Assembly (NCBI GenBank): GCA_902523455.1
Contig: CABYZG010000002.1
Span: forward strand, 107,652 to 171,651
From: an uncultured Pelagibacteraceae bacterium
GTDB taxonomy: Bacteria; Pseudomonadota; Alphaproteobacteria; Pelagibacterales; AG-422-B15
Direction: 5' to 3'
Length of the DNA stretch: 64,000 nucleotides
The translations under genes and the position numbers were made by a program. Shown here one piece after another: positions 54,963-64,000 of this stretch. Below the pieces are notes generated by a model that was not told where the DNA came from, searched no databases, and saw only the letters and a list, made by a program, of their open reading frames with translations. Positions within the stretch are counted from its first letter, which is position 1; the number at the start of each line of letters is the position of its first letter.

Positions 54963-56192
54963 ATGAATAAAATGAATATAAAAAAATTAATTATATCATT
55001 GGTGTCATCAGTGATGATAACGTCTTCAGCAGCTCTGGCTGATGGACATATAAGATACTCAGTGACAGCAGATAACGTATCTGAGTATTCAAGCATGCTG
55101 ACACCAGGCATGTTGAACATGTTTTCTGCTTACCCAGAAACATTCAGAATGGATGTTTATGAGGATGGCGGTAATTGCACAATAGCACCTGATATCGCTG
55201 CAATCAGTCAAACCAATGGTACAATGATAAATGATAACGAAGGATTAGAGCTTCCTAACGCGGGTCAAGTACCTTTCCCTGACCCTTCACATCCTCAACA
55301 CTTCGTTTGGAATTATCGAATGTATGCTGGAACAGTGAGTGCAGTTGATAGAGTTCAAACATCTGTAACTGTAAAAGCGGATGGTTCAAGAACAATAGGA
55401 CAACAAGAAACATCAATTTCTTTTCCACCTAACCCAAATACAAAAACAATGTACGCAGATAAAAATTTATTTGCATTGTTCATGCAGAAAAACCTTGGAC
55501 CACCAAGAACTGCAGGAACAGTTACTTTAGTTCATGACTTTATTGATAGTTATATGCAGCCTCGTAAAGCTTGGCAGTACAGCCCGGCAACAAGACGTGT
55601 AAGAAGAGCACCTAATATTACTTATGATACATTAACTACTGCTGGTGGTGGTATCGTAACAGTTGACTCGTATGGCGGCTTCAATGGAGCGCAAGACAGA
55701 TACGATTGGTCTTACGATGGTAAGCAAACTATGATCGTACCAATTAATAATGATATGTTATCTGAAACAGCTGTGGAAGATACGTTCACACCAAATCATC
55801 CAAATCCTGACGTAGTTAGATTTGAAGAAAGAGACGTTCATATTGTTCATGCACAATTAAAGCCTGGACAAAGACACCTTTACGCTTCAAGAACTTTCTA
55901 TTTCTTAGATGGCCAACCTGGAATGCTTGTTTATCATGATGCTTATGACGATAATCAAGACCTTATGAGAGCAATGTACCAAACAACGGTACAGGGTAAC
56001 ATGGGTGGTTCAGGTTTAGGTGATACAGACTGTAATGTCCAAGGTGAGTACACTATGGACTTTGCAACAAGAACATACTCTGGAACCAATCTGTTTGGTC
56101 CAGCCCTATCTCCAAGGCCAACTGTCTATAATGGTGAAGAAAAAGCTGTAAGCTTTTATACACCTGATGGCTTAAGAAGGTACGCAAGATAA
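54963..56192 (+). CDS. DUF1329 family (LolB-like fold) outer-membrane-associated protein
   Basis: This is a 409-residue secreted protein with a signal peptide (IKKLIISLVSSVMITSSAALADGH). DUF1329 features are the FPDPSHPQHFVWNYRMYAG region, YMQPRKAWQYSPATRRVRRAPNITYDT near residue 200, GAQDRYDWSYDGKQTMIVPINND, and VRFEERDVHIVHAQLKPGQRHLYASRTFYFLDGQPGMLVYHDAYD. The fold is related to LolA/LolB-type lipid-binding half-barrels, which suggests handling of a hydrophobic ligand. It starts 18 bases after the DUF1302 gene, with AGGAAAGG just upstream. Confidence 0.87.
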   Translation: MNKMNIKKLIISLVSSVMITSSAALADGHIRYSVTADNVSEYSSMLTPGMLNMFSAYPETFRMDVYEDGGNCTIAPDIAAISQTNGTMINDNEGLELPNAGQVPFPDPSHPQHFVWNYRMYAGTVSAVDRVQTSVTVKADGSRTIGQQETSISFPPNPNTKTMYADKNLFALFMQKNLGPPRTAGTVTLVHDFIDSYMQPRKAWQYSPATRRVRRAPNITYDTLTTAGGGIVTVDSYGGFNGAQDRYDWSYDGKQTMIVPINNDMLSETAVEDTFTPNHPNPDVVRFEERDVHIVHAQLKPGQRHLYASRTFYFLDGQPGMLVYHDAYDDNQDLMRAMYQTTVQGNMGGSGLGDTDCNVQGEYTMDFATRTYSGTNLFGPALSPRPTVYNGEEKAVSFYTPDGLRRYAR

Positions 56193-56199
56193 AAACTTA

Positions 56200-56259
56200 A
56201 AAATACTTCAAGTATTTTATAAAACCCGACTTGATTTCTTTTAAGTCGGGTTTTATTTT
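56200..56259 (+). terminator. Double hairpin and rho-independent terminator after DUF1329
   Basis: A small hairpin (AAAATACT/AGTATTTT, about 56200-56219) is followed by a strong one: AAAACCCGACTT (56221-56232) pairs with AAGTCGGGTTTT (56243-56254), then T-rich sequence. It separates DUF1302-DUF1329 from the YCF48 gene that begins 12 bases later, so transcription of that gene is probably attenuated or separately started. Confidence 0.88.
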
Positions 56260-56270
56260 AAGTAGGGCTT

Positions 56271-57413
56271 ATGAGATATTTTATTCTATTTTTTTCTTTA
56301 TTGTTTTCGCTTACCTTTAATGCCACGGCCAGTAATTTCAATTATGCAACTGGATTTGCCGCAATCAATGAAATGTCTTCAAAAGCACTTATTAATGCAA
56401 TGGAAAGAGTTGATGACCGTATTTATGCTGTTGGTGAACATGGTATTATCATTTATTCAGATGATCTTGGAGATAACTGGACTCAATCAGAGAGTGTCCC
56501 TTTCACAAATACACTTACAGATATAGACTGTATTTCAAAAAAAGAATGTTGGGCCACAGGTCACGATGCCACTATATTGCATTCAAACGATTCTGGAAAA
56601 ACTTGGATAAAACAGTATGAAGATATTGATTTTGATGCTCCTTTGCTCTCAATTCATATGTATGAAAGTGGCGAGGGGATTGCAATTGGTGCATTTGCAT
56701 TATCACTGAGAACAACAGATGGTGGACAAAGTTGGGGTTTTTTATTCATGGATGATGATGATTTCCAACCGCATTTAAATTATGCATATGGTGACTCACA
56801 AGCCTGGAGAAAATCATCAGCCAACGAAGCTTATGCAGTTGGCGAGATAGGAAAATATTACATATCAGATGATAAAGGTTTAAATTGGCTTGTTGTGTCT
56901 ACTGGATACGACGGTTCATATTGGTCAGGAATAAAAGTTGATGAAGGAAAGTCTCTGCTTTTAGGAATGTCAGGAAACCTTACGTTAATAACACGTTATG
57001 GGCCTGAGGACATAGTGCCTCCAGAAAAATTTACCTCAATTGCATGTTATGAGGCTGGATATTTCAAAGATGATTGTAAGCTATTTGCATTTGATAATAT
57101 TTTTATTGGAACAAAAAACAGCTTAACCAATGCTATTATGATGGATGATGGACGTATCGCAATCAGTGGTAATGGTGGATCTGTGACCATTGTAGATCTC
57201 TATAGAAAAAAAACAGTTGAGACTTGCGTCAGATCGGACCGACTCAGCAATACCTCAATTGTATATCTTGGCGGTGAAGAATTTTTATTAGCAGGGGAAG
57301 ATGGTTTCCGAAGACATAGCATGGAAAAATGTTATGACAATTTTGTGTCTTTAGACTCTAAGTCACAAGATACTTATTACACTGTTGATTTAAATATGGT
57401 TCAGTTCTTCTAA
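56271..57413 (+). CDS. YCF48/BNR-repeat beta-propeller secreted protein
   Basis: This is a 380-residue protein with a signal peptide (YFILFFSLLFSLTFNATA) and a propeller built from BNR/YCF48-type blades. Repeats include IYAVGEHGIIIYSDDLGDNWTQ, CWATGHDATILHSNDSGKTWIKQ, LRTTDGGQSWGFLF and KYYISDDKGLNWLVV, each with the SxDxGxxW Asp box. In other proteobacteria YCF48-like propellers sit with DUF1302/DUF1329 genes and an RND permease, and no RND gene is present here. It probably acts in the envelope as a scaffold, but the function is not known. Confidence 0.85.
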   Translation: MRYFILFFSLLFSLTFNATASNFNYATGFAAINEMSSKALINAMERVDDRIYAVGEHGIIIYSDDLGDNWTQSESVPFTNTLTDIDCISKKECWATGHDATILHSNDSGKTWIKQYEDIDFDAPLLSIHMYESGEGIAIGAFALSLRTTDGGQSWGFLFMDDDDFQPHLNYAYGDSQAWRKSSANEAYAVGEIGKYYISDDKGLNWLVVSTGYDGSYWSGIKVDEGKSLLLGMSGNLTLITRYGPEDIVPPEKFTSIACYEAGYFKDDCKLFAFDNIFIGTKNSLTNAIMMDDGRIAISGNGGSVTIVDLYRKKTVETCVRSDRLSNTSIVYLGGEEFLLAGEDGFRRHSMEKCYDNFVSLDSKSQDTYYTVDLNMVQFF

Positions 57414-57419
57414 ATTCCT

Positions 57420-58190
57420 ATGGGCCGAGTAGAAAATAAAGTAGCGATAGTTACGGGCGCAGCTTCTGGACTTGGCTTCGCTGCAGCGCAGAAACTCATG
57501 GATGAGGGAGCAAAAGTTTTTCTTACAGATATTAATGAAGAGGTCATCAATTCCATGCCTGAAAGACTTTCGAATTACAGTGAGACGCAGTTTGATACTG
57601 CGGTTCATGATGTTGCAAATGAAGATTCATGGGTCAATATTATAGAAAACGCTGAAAATCAGTTTGGTAAAATTAATATTTTAGTCAACAGTGCAGGAAT
57701 AAGTTTAGGTGCAGATGTTGTATCTACAGATTTTGAAATCTGGAAAAAAGTTCATCAGGTTAATTTAGATAGCGTCTTTCTTGGATGTAAATATGCTGTG
57801 CCAATAATGAGCAAATCAGGACAGGGTTCGATCATTAACTTATCATCAATTTCAGGAATTGTTGCGGGCTGGAATACTGCTGCGTATAATTCATCAAAAG
57901 CAGGCGTTCGGTTGCTTAGTAAATCAGTTGCCCTCTATTGTGCAAAGAAAGGTTATGATGTTAGGTGCAATTCAGTTCATCCAGCTTTTGTAGATACTCC
58001 AATACTTGACCCTTTAAAACAGGCTTTTGGTGAAGAAAATGCCGTTGCTAAACTGTCTCGCCAAATTCCAATGAATAAAATTGGTGACACAGACGACGTA
58101 TCGTTTGCAATTCTGTATTTAGCATCAGATGAGAGCAAGTTCATGACAGGGACAGAAATTGTTCTTGATGGTGGATTAAGCGCAATGTAG
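57420..58190 (+). CDS. Short-chain dehydrogenase/reductase
   Basis: This 256-residue classical SDR has the cofactor motif VTGAASGLGFAAA near residue 11 and an Asp (FLTDINEE) indicating NAD preference. NSAGIS, the catalytic Ser in INLSSISGIVAG and the YNSSKAG Tyr-Lys pair near residue 160 follow. GTEIVLDGGLSAM is the C-terminal block. The type resembles NAD-dependent secondary-alcohol or hydroxysteroid dehydrogenases (DIxDPLKQAFG loop). The substrate is unknown. It starts 6 bases after the YCF48 gene. Confidence 0.9.
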   Translation: MGRVENKVAIVTGAASGLGFAAAQKLMDEGAKVFLTDINEEVINSMPERLSNYSETQFDTAVHDVANEDSWVNIIENAENQFGKINILVNSAGISLGADVVSTDFEIWKKVHQVNLDSVFLGCKYAVPIMSKSGQGSIINLSSISGIVAGWNTAAYNSSKAGVRLLSKSVALYCAKKGYDVRCNSVHPAFVDTPILDPLKQAFGEENAVAKLSRQIPMNKIGDTDDVSFAILYLASDESKFMTGTEIVLDGGLSAM

Positions 58191-58206
58191 TTTCATTCTT
58201 GAGACT

Positions 58207-58902
58207 ATGAAAACTAAAAAAGCATTAATGATTGTACACCAGCCTCGATCCAGCACTGGGGATGTAGGAATGAAATTACGCGAAAGAGGATATGAACTTG
58301 ATGTTCGAAGACCTGTAATAGGTGAAAAGTTACCTCAATCAATGGAAGAACATGATGTTGCTGTTATTTATGGTGGACCTCCAAGTGCTAATGATGATTT
58401 GGATTATATCAAATATGAAATTGATTGGATTTCAACAGCTTTATTATCTAATAAACCTTTTCTAGGAATTTGTTTGGGTGCGCAAATGCTTGCTAAAAAT
58501 TTAGGTGGTACTGTTCAACGTGCTAAAGACCATCAATTCGAAATTGGTTTTTATGACATAAAGCCAACGGGGGATGGTCATAAAATTTTTCAAAACCAAA
58601 AAACTTTTTTTCAATGGCATAAAGAAGGATTCACTGTGCCCAAATCTTGCGATATCTTAGCGTTTGGTGAAACATTCCCTCAACAAGCATTTAATTATAA
58701 AAATGCAGTTGGTATACAATTTCACCCTGAGGTAAATCTTAAAATGCACCTGAGGTGGCTATATTTTGCAGGATATATGCTTAGAGAGAAGGGTGCGCAA
58801 AAACGTAATTATCAAATGCAGCAACGACTTAGCCATGGAAAAAAAATAAATATGTGGTTAGACTCTTTTATAGATAATTATTTTCTTAGAGATAAAACAT
58901 GA
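58207..58902 (+). CDS. Class I glutamine amidotransferase-like protein
   Basis: This 231-residue stand-alone amidotransferase fold has GGPPSANDDLDYI near residue 58 and the nucleophile Cys in FLGICLGAQMLAKNLGG near residue 93. The His is in VGIQFHPEVNLKMHLRW near residue 175, with Glu two residues later, so the triad is complete. The WHKEGFTVP loop is typical of the GMP-synthase-like subgroup. Without a fused or neighbouring synthetase, its ammonia acceptor is unknown; some relatives hydrolyse gamma-glutamyl compounds. It overlaps yggT by 4 bp. Confidence 0.85.
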   Translation: MKTKKALMIVHQPRSSTGDVGMKLRERGYELDVRRPVIGEKLPQSMEEHDVAVIYGGPPSANDDLDYIKYEIDWISTALLSNKPFLGICLGAQMLAKNLGGTVQRAKDHQFEIGFYDIKPTGDGHKIFQNQKTFFQWHKEGFTVPKSCDILAFGETFPQQAFNYKNAVGIQFHPEVNLKMHLRWLYFAGYMLREKGAQKRNYQMQQRLSHGKKINMWLDSFIDNYFLRDKT

Positions 58903-59192
58903 ACTCACTCATAATTCTTGTTGATCAAATTATAAATCTTTATACGTGGGTATTGATAATTAATGTCATATTCAGTTGGTTAATTGCTATGAGTATTTTT
59001 AATACTCAGAATAGAATTATTATCGCTATTTATTTTGGAACAAAAAGATTAACGGATCCACTTCTTAACCCAATAAGAAATTTTCTTCCAAATCTGGGTG
59101 GGATTGATATTTCGCCAGTAGTTCTGATACTGATACTTTACTTTATAAGAAACTTACTTTACGAGTATTTTTATGCGGGAATTCCAATCTAA
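58899..59192 (+). CDS. yggT: YggT family membrane protein
   Basis: This 97-residue inner-membrane protein contains one YggT unit with two to three hydrophobic segments. [18 protein letters not shown] and the following [37 protein letters not shown] carry the family motif (PxLxPIRxxxPxxGxxDxSP). Relatives influence osmotic tolerance or cell division, but a precise role is not fixed. The start overlaps the amidotransferase stop (ATGA), and folD follows after 2 bases. Confidence 0.92.
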   Translation: MNSLIILVDQIINLYTWVLIINVIFSWLIAMSIFNTQNRIIIAIYFGTKRLTDPLLNPIRNFLPNLGGIDISPVVLILILYFIRNLLYEYFYAGIPI

Positions 59193-59194
59193 AA

Positions 59195-60079
59195 ATGTCT
59201 GATACAAAAATTATTGATGGCAAAGAAATCGCAGCTGATCTCAGAGCTGAAACCGCTATCAAAGTTGAAGATTTTAAAGATAAATTTAATAAAATACCGA
59301 CCCTTGCCGTTGTACTTGTAGGTGAAGATCCAGCAAGCCAAGTTTATGTTAATACAAAATCTAAAATGGCTAAAGAGATTGGAATGGATGTTGAAGATCA
59401 TTTTCTGGATACCACTGTGTCTGAAGAAAAGCTTTTAGAATTAATTGACAAACTTAATAATGATCAAAAAGTAAATGGCATTCTTGTTCAATTGCCACTT
59501 CCATCACACATTGACTCAAGGGCCATTATTGATGCAATTGATCCAGTAAAAGATGCTGATGGTTTTCATGCTGTAAATGTTGGCAGAAATTCAATAGGAG
59601 GCGACTTACTAAGTAAAACCTTTACCCCATGCACACCACTTGGATGCTACTTAATGCTTAAGAAAAGCATTCCTGATTTAAAAGGGATGCACGCTGTAAT
59701 TATTGGACGATCTAATATTGTGGGTAAACCGATGGCCCAACTACTTCTTGAGGAGTCATGTACCGTTACAATCGTTCATTCTAAAACTAGAAATATTGAA
59801 GAAATAACAAAACAGGCAGATATTGTAGTTGCTGCAGTTGGAAGGCCCTTAATGGTTAAAAAAGATTGGATTAAAGAAGGAGCTGTAGTGATTGACGTTG
59901 GCATCAATCGTGTAGATCACCCAGATAAGCCTGGAAAAACAAAACTTGTCGGTGATGTAGATTATGATGATGTGTTTAGTCTTGTGTCAGCAATTACACC
60001 AGTCCCAGGCGGCGTGGGTCCGATGACGATCGCATGTTTGTTAAAGAATACGGTAGATGCTGCTTTTAGACAGCAGTAG
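59195..60079 (+). CDS. folD: Bifunctional methylenetetrahydrofolate dehydrogenase/cyclohydrolase FolD
   Basis: FolD interconverts 5,10-methylene-, methenyl- and 10-formyl-tetrahydrofolate. The 294-residue protein shows the [27 protein letters not shown] block with the catalytic Lys near residue 53. [24 protein letters not shown] and [11 protein letters not shown] segments, [14 protein letters not shown] for NADP binding, and [19 protein letters not shown] follow. All are intact. It converges with argG, leaving one base between the stops. Confidence 0.97.
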   Translation: MSDTKIIDGKEIAADLRAETAIKVEDFKDKFNKIPTLAVVLVGEDPASQVYVNTKSKMAKEIGMDVEDHFLDTTVSEEKLLELIDKLNNDQKVNGILVQLPLPSHIDSRAIIDAIDPVKDADGFHAVNVGRNSIGGDLLSKTFTPCTPLGCYLMLKKSIPDLKGMHAVIIGRSNIVGKPMAQLLLEESCTVTIVHSKTRNIEEITKQADIVVAAVGRPLMVKKDWIKEGAVVIDVGINRVDHPDKPGKTKLVGDVDYDDVFSLVSAITPVPGGVGPMTIACLLKNTVDAAFRQQ

Positions 60080-60080
60080 C

Positions 60081-61274
60081 TTATTTCTTTTCTCTTAATC
60101 TTAGAGCGTTTAATTTTATAAAACCTTCAGCATCTTTTTGAGAATAAATTTGATCTGATTCAAATGTTGCAAGATTTGGATTGTATAGGCTTAGAGACGA
60201 TTCCCTTCCTGTAATCATTGTATTACCTTTAAAGAGTTTAAGTCTTACTTTACCTTCCACTTTTTCTTGAGATTTATCAATCATTGATTGCATCATTTCT
60301 CTTTCAGGAGAGAACCAATAACCGTTATAGACAAGCTCAGCATATTTTGGTGCCAGCTCATCTTTCATATGTGCAGCTTCTTTATCAAGCGTGATACTCT
60401 CAATGGCTCTGTGTGCATGATAGAGAATGGTTCCACCAGGAGTTTCATAAATTCCTCTTGATTTCATACCAATGTATCTGTTTTCAACAAGATCAACACG
60501 TCCAATTCCATGTTTTCCTCCAAGCTCATTAAGAGATTTTAATATTTCAAATGGTGTTAAAGCCTTTCCGTTGAGAGCACAGGCGTCTCCTCTCTTAAAT
60601 TCAATTGTTATTTCTTCTACTTTATCTGGGGCTTGTTCAGGTGAAACACTTCTGGTGTAAACATAATCAGGTGCTTCAACCCATGGATCTTCAAGAACTT
60701 TTCCTTCAGCAGAAGAGTGCAAGATATTTTCATCAATGCTAAATGGTTGTTCACCTCTTTTATCTTTTGATATTTCAATACCATGCTTATCAGCGTATTC
60801 AACTAGTGAAGTTCTTGACGATAAATCCCACTCTCTCCAAGGACTAATTATTTTTATATCAGGTTTATGATAATAGTATCCAAGCTCAAATCTTATTTGA
60901 TCATTTCCTTTTCCTGTTGCACCATGGGATACCGCATCGGCTTTAATTTGATTTGCAATTTCTATCTGTTTTTTTGCAATTAGAGGTCTTGCGATAGAAG
61001 TACCGAGTAAGTAGTAGCCCTCATAAAGTGGATTAGCTCTAAACATTGGGAAGACATAATCACTTACAAATTCTTCTTTAAGGTCTTCGATAAATATTTC
61101 TTTTGTTCCTTGCTTTTCAGCCTTTGCTTTTACTAAATCATAGTCTTCATCTTGACCTAGATTTGCTGTAAAAGTTGCCACTTCACATTGATACGTTTCT
61201 TTCAGCCACCTTAAAATGACTGATGTGTCTAAACCACCTGAGTATGCAAGAACAACTTTATTTATTTTATCCAT
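60081..61274 (-). CDS. argG: Argininosuccinate synthase
   Basis: ArgG condenses citrulline and aspartate using ATP. The protein starts [24 protein letters not shown] with the PP-loop SGGLDTS near residue 11. [32 protein letters not shown] and [20 protein letters not shown] follow, with [20 protein letters not shown] at about residue 265. ATG at 61274 is chosen over the GTG at 61289, which would extend five residues into the rlmN end. About 397 residues is normal. It overlaps rlmN by 8 bp with this start. Confidence 0.97.
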   Translation of the reverse strand: MDKINKVVLAYSGGLDTSVILRWLKETYQCEVATFTANLGQDEDYDLVKAKAEKQGTKEIFIEDLKEEFVSDYVFPMFRANPLYEGYYLLGTSIARPLIAKKQIEIANQIKADAVSHGATGKGNDQIRFELGYYYHKPDIKIISPWREWDLSSRTSLVEYADKHGIEISKDKRGEQPFSIDENILHSSAEGKVLEDPWVEAPDYVYTRSVSPEQAPDKVEEITIEFKRGDACALNGKALTPFEILKSLNELGGKHGIGRVDLVENRYIGMKSRGIYETPGGTILYHAHRAIESITLDKEAAHMKDELAPKYAELVYNGYWFSPEREMMQSMIDKSQEKVEGKVRLKLFKGNTMITGRESSLSLYNPNLATFESDQIYSQKDAEGFIKLNALRLREKK

Positions 61275-62364
61275 TTGCTCTGAGTTCACTCTTTCTAATT
61301 TTTATACTAGAGGATTTTAACTGACCACACGCAGCCATAATATCTTGTCCCCTTGTCTTTCTAACTGGGCTTGCATAACCTGCATTTTTAATTATGTCAC
61401 TAAATTTCTTGATTTCTTCCTTGCTAGAACATTCGTAAGGCGAATTAGGCCAAGGATTGAAAGGTATAAGATTTATTTTTGCTGGAATTCCAGAAATCAG
61501 CTTAACAAGTTTACGGGCATCTTGCGCTGTATCATTTACTCCCTTCAACATGACATATTCAAATGTTATGCGTTTAGAATTTTTTGATCGAGGATATTCT
61601 CTACACGCCTTTATAAGATCCTTAAGTGGAAATTTCTTATTTATAGGAACAATATCATTTCTTAATTCGTCATTTGTTGCGTGTAAAGAAATTGCCAATC
61701 TTGAGTCAACTTCATTACCCCATTTAATAATTTCAGGGACGATGCCTGAAGTACTTAGGGTAATTCTCTTTGTAGACAATTGTATACCCTCTTTGTCTCC
61801 CATAATTTCAGCGGCATTTTTAACATTCTCATAATTATAGAGAGGCTCTCCCATACCCATAAATACAATATTTGAAATTTTACGATTTTTTCCATTCGGC
61901 CAATCTGAAAGATTGTCCTTTGCTAAAAGAAGTTGTGAAATAATTTCACCTGAAGTTAAATTTCGAACTAGTTTTTGAGTTCCAGTAAAACAAAACTTAC
62001 AGTTAAGTGTGCAGCCTACTTGAGATGAAACACATAACGTTCCTCGATTTTCTTCAGGAATAAAAACCGTTTCAATAAGGTTATTATCATTTAATTCCAA
62101 AAGCCATTTCTGTGTTCCGTCTTTTGATATTTGATGTGATTTTATTTTTGGCCTTTGAATAATAAAATGGTCTTTTAGTTTTTTCCTAAGGTCTTTCGAA
62201 ACTGTTGTCATTTTGTCAAAATCAGTTTCACCTCTAAAATAAAGCCAATGCCAAAGTTGCTTGGATCTGAATTTTTCTTTAGACTGTATTAAATCTTTAT
62301 TAATTAAAGTTTCAGATATTTCTTTAAGACTTAATCCTATTAAGTCGAGTTTATCTTCTGTCAT
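61267..62364 (-). CDS. rlmN: 23S rRNA (adenine2503-C2)/tRNA-methyltransferase RlmN
   Basis: RlmN is a radical-SAM enzyme that methylates A2503 of 23S rRNA and A37 of some tRNAs. The 365-residue protein has the N-terminal RNA-binding region ([27 protein letters not shown]) and the cluster motif CTLNCKFC near residue 118. [39 protein letters not shown] and [16 protein letters not shown] follow. The C-terminal Cys for methyl transfer lies in the [11 protein letters not shown] block near residue 350. It is upstream of argG. Confidence 0.97.
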   Translation of the reverse strand: MTEDKLDLIGLSLKEISETLINKDLIQSKEKFRSKQLWHWLYFRGETDFDKMTTVSKDLRKKLKDHFIIQRPKIKSHQISKDGTQKWLLELNDNNLIETVFIPEENRGTLCVSSQVGCTLNCKFCFTGTQKLVRNLTSGEIISQLLLAKDNLSDWPNGKNRKISNIVFMGMGEPLYNYENVKNAAEIMGDKEGIQLSTKRITLSTSGIVPEIIKWGNEVDSRLAISLHATNDELRNDIVPINKKFPLKDLIKACREYPRSKNSKRITFEYVMLKGVNDTAQDARKLVKLISGIPAKINLIPFNPWPNSPYECSSKEEIKKFSDIIKNAGYASPVRKTRGQDIMAACGQLKSSSIKIRKSELRANG

Positions 62365-62370
62365 TGTATT

Positions 62371-62889
62371 TTAAGAGCAGGCTTTATCGATTGCCGCCAG
62401 TGCTTTTGTAAATCCGATTAAAGAATATGTATCTGTAATTTTTGTTCCACGGCTTGAAGTGCTTTTAACTTTCACGCGCGCTCCATTTTTCATATCTTTA
62501 ATGAGTTGTTTGCCGTTCTCTCCATCTGCTAACCAAGCTCTTGATTCAACTGTAAAAAATTTATACTTACTGCTACCAATGCTCACCTCAACCATACTTT
62601 TGGGTTTAAATGTGAAGCCAGTATCCACACTCGGCTCATGAAAAGTCTTATCATCTTTGAAATTCGTAATCATCAGAGCATGCTCGCCACGATTAAGATC
62701 TGATGGGTTCGTCGCTATCGGCTCAGATATAATATAACAGATCTTTGCTGTGCCATCTTTAAATTCTTTAGCTTGCCATGCACCACTTTTGCCAAATGAG
62801 CCCAGATGCACGACATCAATTACTGCAAAAGCACTTATTGAACTCAACAGTAAAATTGATAGAATAAGTTTGAAATTTATTAATTTCAT
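62371..62889 (-). CDS. Invasion-associated locus B (IalB) family protein
   Basis: This is a 172-residue secreted protein with a signal peptide (LILSILLLSSISAFA). The IalB domain is recognisable by VHLGSFGKSGAWQAKEFKDGTAKICYIISEPIATNP and RGEHALMITNF. The C-terminal GARVKVKSTSSRGTKITDTYSLIGFTKALAAIDKACS contains the Cys that pairs with the early one. The family is widespread in free-living alphaproteobacteria, so the name should not be read as implying virulence. It lies 6 bases upstream of rlmN, a frequent alphaproteobacterial pairing. Confidence 0.9.
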   Translation of the reverse strand: MKLINFKLILSILLLSSISAFAVIDVVHLGSFGKSGAWQAKEFKDGTAKICYIISEPIATNPSDLNRGEHALMITNFKDDKTFHEPSVDTGFTFKPKSMVEVSIGSSKYKFFTVESRAWLADGENGKQLIKDMKNGARVKVKSTSSRGTKITDTYSLIGFTKALAAIDKACS

Positions 62890-62919
62890 AACCGCTAATT
62901 TATATCGAGATTCACAATT

Positions 62920-63936
62920 ATGAAAGCAATTGTTTGTAAAGAATTTGGCCCTCCAAGCTCGCTAGTTTACGAAGATGTTGAGTTACCTGAACTTAAAAAA
63001 AGTCAAATACTGATAGATGTACACTCTGCTGGAGTCAATTTTCCAGACACTTTAATTATTCAAGATAAATATCAAGTTAAACCTCCTCTCCCTTTTTCGC
63101 CAGGTGGTGAAATCTCAGGAGTCATCAGTGCGATAGGTGAAAGCGTTTCTGATTGGAAGGTTGGTGATGAGGTCGTTGCGATGATAGGCTTTGGTGGTTT
63201 TAGGGAACAAATAATAACGAGTCCATCCAATATATTCCGGAAACCAAGCAGCATGGATTTCACTACTGCTTCTTGTTTCACATTAACTTATGGCACATCG
63301 CACTACGCTCTAAAAAATCGCGGTCAACTTAAAGAGGGTGAAAATTTACTTGTCCTAGGCGCTGCGGGAGGTGTTGGTATATCAGCTGTCGAAATTGGAA
63401 AAGCAATGGGTGCAAGAGTCATAGCTGGAGCATCTTCTGATGAAAAATTAGAAGTATGCAAAGAGTATGGAGCAGATGAAGTTATAAATTACGGAAAGTA
63501 TGATTTAACCAATCGAGATCATGTGAAAGAATTCAGAGCAGAGATTTCTAAAGCAACGGGTGGTAAAGGACCAGACGTGATTTATGATCCAGTTGGAGCA
63601 GACTTCACTGAGCCAGCATTACGAAGTATTGCATGGAATGGACGCTTCTTGGTTATAGGCTGGGCTGCTGGCTATATTCCAAAAATACCAATGAACTTGT
63701 ATCTAATTAAAGGATGTTCAGCTATTGGTGTATTTTGGGGTCAATTTACAGCTTTGGAGCCACAAGAGCATCTAGCCAACATGAACCAACTCACTGGTTG
63801 GTATGAAGAAGGTAAATTAAAGGCGCCTGTCACAGAAATTCTCCCACTCGAAAGAGGACAAGTGGCGCTAGAGACAATACTTGCGAGAAAAGCTACTGGC
63901 AAGATTGCGCTGACAACTTCTTTTTATAAATCTTAG
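62920..63936 (+). CDS. Zinc-independent medium-chain dehydrogenase/reductase (NADPH:quinone oxidoreductase type)
   Basis: This 338-residue protein is of the quinone-oxidoreductase branch of the MDR superfamily. The N-terminal domain has SAGVNFPDTLIIQDKYQVKPPLPFSPGGEISGVI. The Rossmann motif is LLVLGAAGGVGISAVEIGKAMGARVIA near residue 143, followed by DVIYDPVG. The Cys residues that bind the structural and catalytic zinc in alcohol dehydrogenases are absent. The physiological electron acceptor is unknown. It is divergent from the IalB gene. Confidence 0.9.
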   Translation: MKAIVCKEFGPPSSLVYEDVELPELKKSQILIDVHSAGVNFPDTLIIQDKYQVKPPLPFSPGGEISGVISAIGESVSDWKVGDEVVAMIGFGGFREQIITSPSNIFRKPSSMDFTTASCFTLTYGTSHYALKNRGQLKEGENLLVLGAAGGVGISAVEIGKAMGARVIAGASSDEKLEVCKEYGADEVINYGKYDLTNRDHVKEFRAEISKATGGKGPDVIYDPVGADFTEPALRSIAWNGRFLVIGWAAGYIPKIPMNLYLIKGCSAIGVFWGQFTALEPQEHLANMNQLTGWYEEGKLKAPVTEILPLERGQVALETILARKATGKIALTTSFYKS

Positions 63937-63944
63937 TAATTTAC

Positions 63945-63998
63945 TTACTTTTTTGGTTCATTTCCCTGGCCATATCTAAGTCCAGATTTGTCACTCCA
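63945..63998 (-). CDS. Possible C-terminal end of a gene running in from beyond the window
   Basis: On the minus strand an open frame enters from the right edge and reads WSDKSGLRYGQGNEPKK before a TAA at 63945-63947. Another open frame ends at 63941. The first has plausible composition for a protein tail, but at 17 residues no family can be named. If real, the gene converges with the quinone oxidoreductase. Confidence 0.3.
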   Translation of the reverse strand, partial: WSDKSGLRYGQGNEPKK

Positions 63999-64000
63999 CC

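Noticed and set aside
62371..62889. IalB-family gene as a sign of pathogenicity
   Set aside because: The family is common in free-living alphaproteobacteria and nothing else in the window points to host invasion.

Overview
This window is a dense, low-GC stretch of bacterial chromosome with no phage genes, insertion sequences, rRNA or CRISPR arrays. The gene set and order are alphaproteobacterial. Markers are maf-hemE-hemH-hemJ-rho, mnmE-mnmG-rsmG-parA-parB, a DUF3576 lipoprotein beside leuS, Tim44-like/fxsA/secB, an IalB-family protein, a DUF1674 protein and an HslV with an N-terminal propeptide. Short intergenic spaces, many 4-bp start/stop overlaps and AT-rich codons suggest a streamlined marine alphaproteobacterium of the HIMB59/AEGEAN-169 kind. 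That placement is inference from gene content, not from a phylogeny.

Layout. 1-3037 (minus): histidine genes hisF (cut by the window edge), hisA, hisH and hisB, with a Bcp peroxiredoxin between hisH and hisB. 3153-6978: hslVU, a hotdog thioesterase, a Tim44-like protein, fxsA and secB. 6975-10520 (minus): Nudix hydrolase, dnaQ, coaE, aroE, maf. 10521-10793: an AT-rich divergent gap between maf and hemE, the place where origins lie in Caulobacter and Rickettsia. 10794-14579 (plus): hemE, hemH, hemJ, rho. 14581-21395: apt, ogt, a thioredoxin-like ferredoxin, mnmE, mnmG, rsmG (carrying a perfect parS inside the gene), parA, parB. 21392-27713 (minus): holA, lptE, a TPR-sulfotransferase, leuS, DUF3576 lipoprotein.

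27948-36899: a porin with an inverted-repeat-rich leader and a strong terminator, the PLP-homeostasis gene yggS, an L,D-transpeptidase, a winged-helix regulator, a glutamine-synthetase-family enzyme, lolA, ftsK, a UbiH-like hydroxylase and a LON-domain protein. 36991-41766: tRNA-Gly(GCC), a UMF1-type MFS transporter, two small membrane proteins, purH, rpe. 41864-45281: a DUF1674/SDHAF4-like short gene, then two TbpB-like surface lipoproteins followed by a Slam (DUF560) outer-membrane translocon. This is a compact type XI secretion locus and the most distinctive accessory system here. 45288-51905: DUF985 cupin, acs, EVE-domain protein, gpsA, tsaD, hemC, hemD.

52140-57413: a DUF1302 barrel, a DUF1329 protein and a YCF48/BNR propeller, an envelope cassette of unknown function. 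57420-63936: SDR, class I glutamine amidotransferase, yggT, folD, argG, rlmN, an IalB-like protein and a zinc-free quinone oxidoreductase. Most of the window is housekeeping. The parts that merit a second look are the origin/parS segment, the Slam locus, the inverted repeat shared by the porin and Slam, and the DUF1302 cassette.
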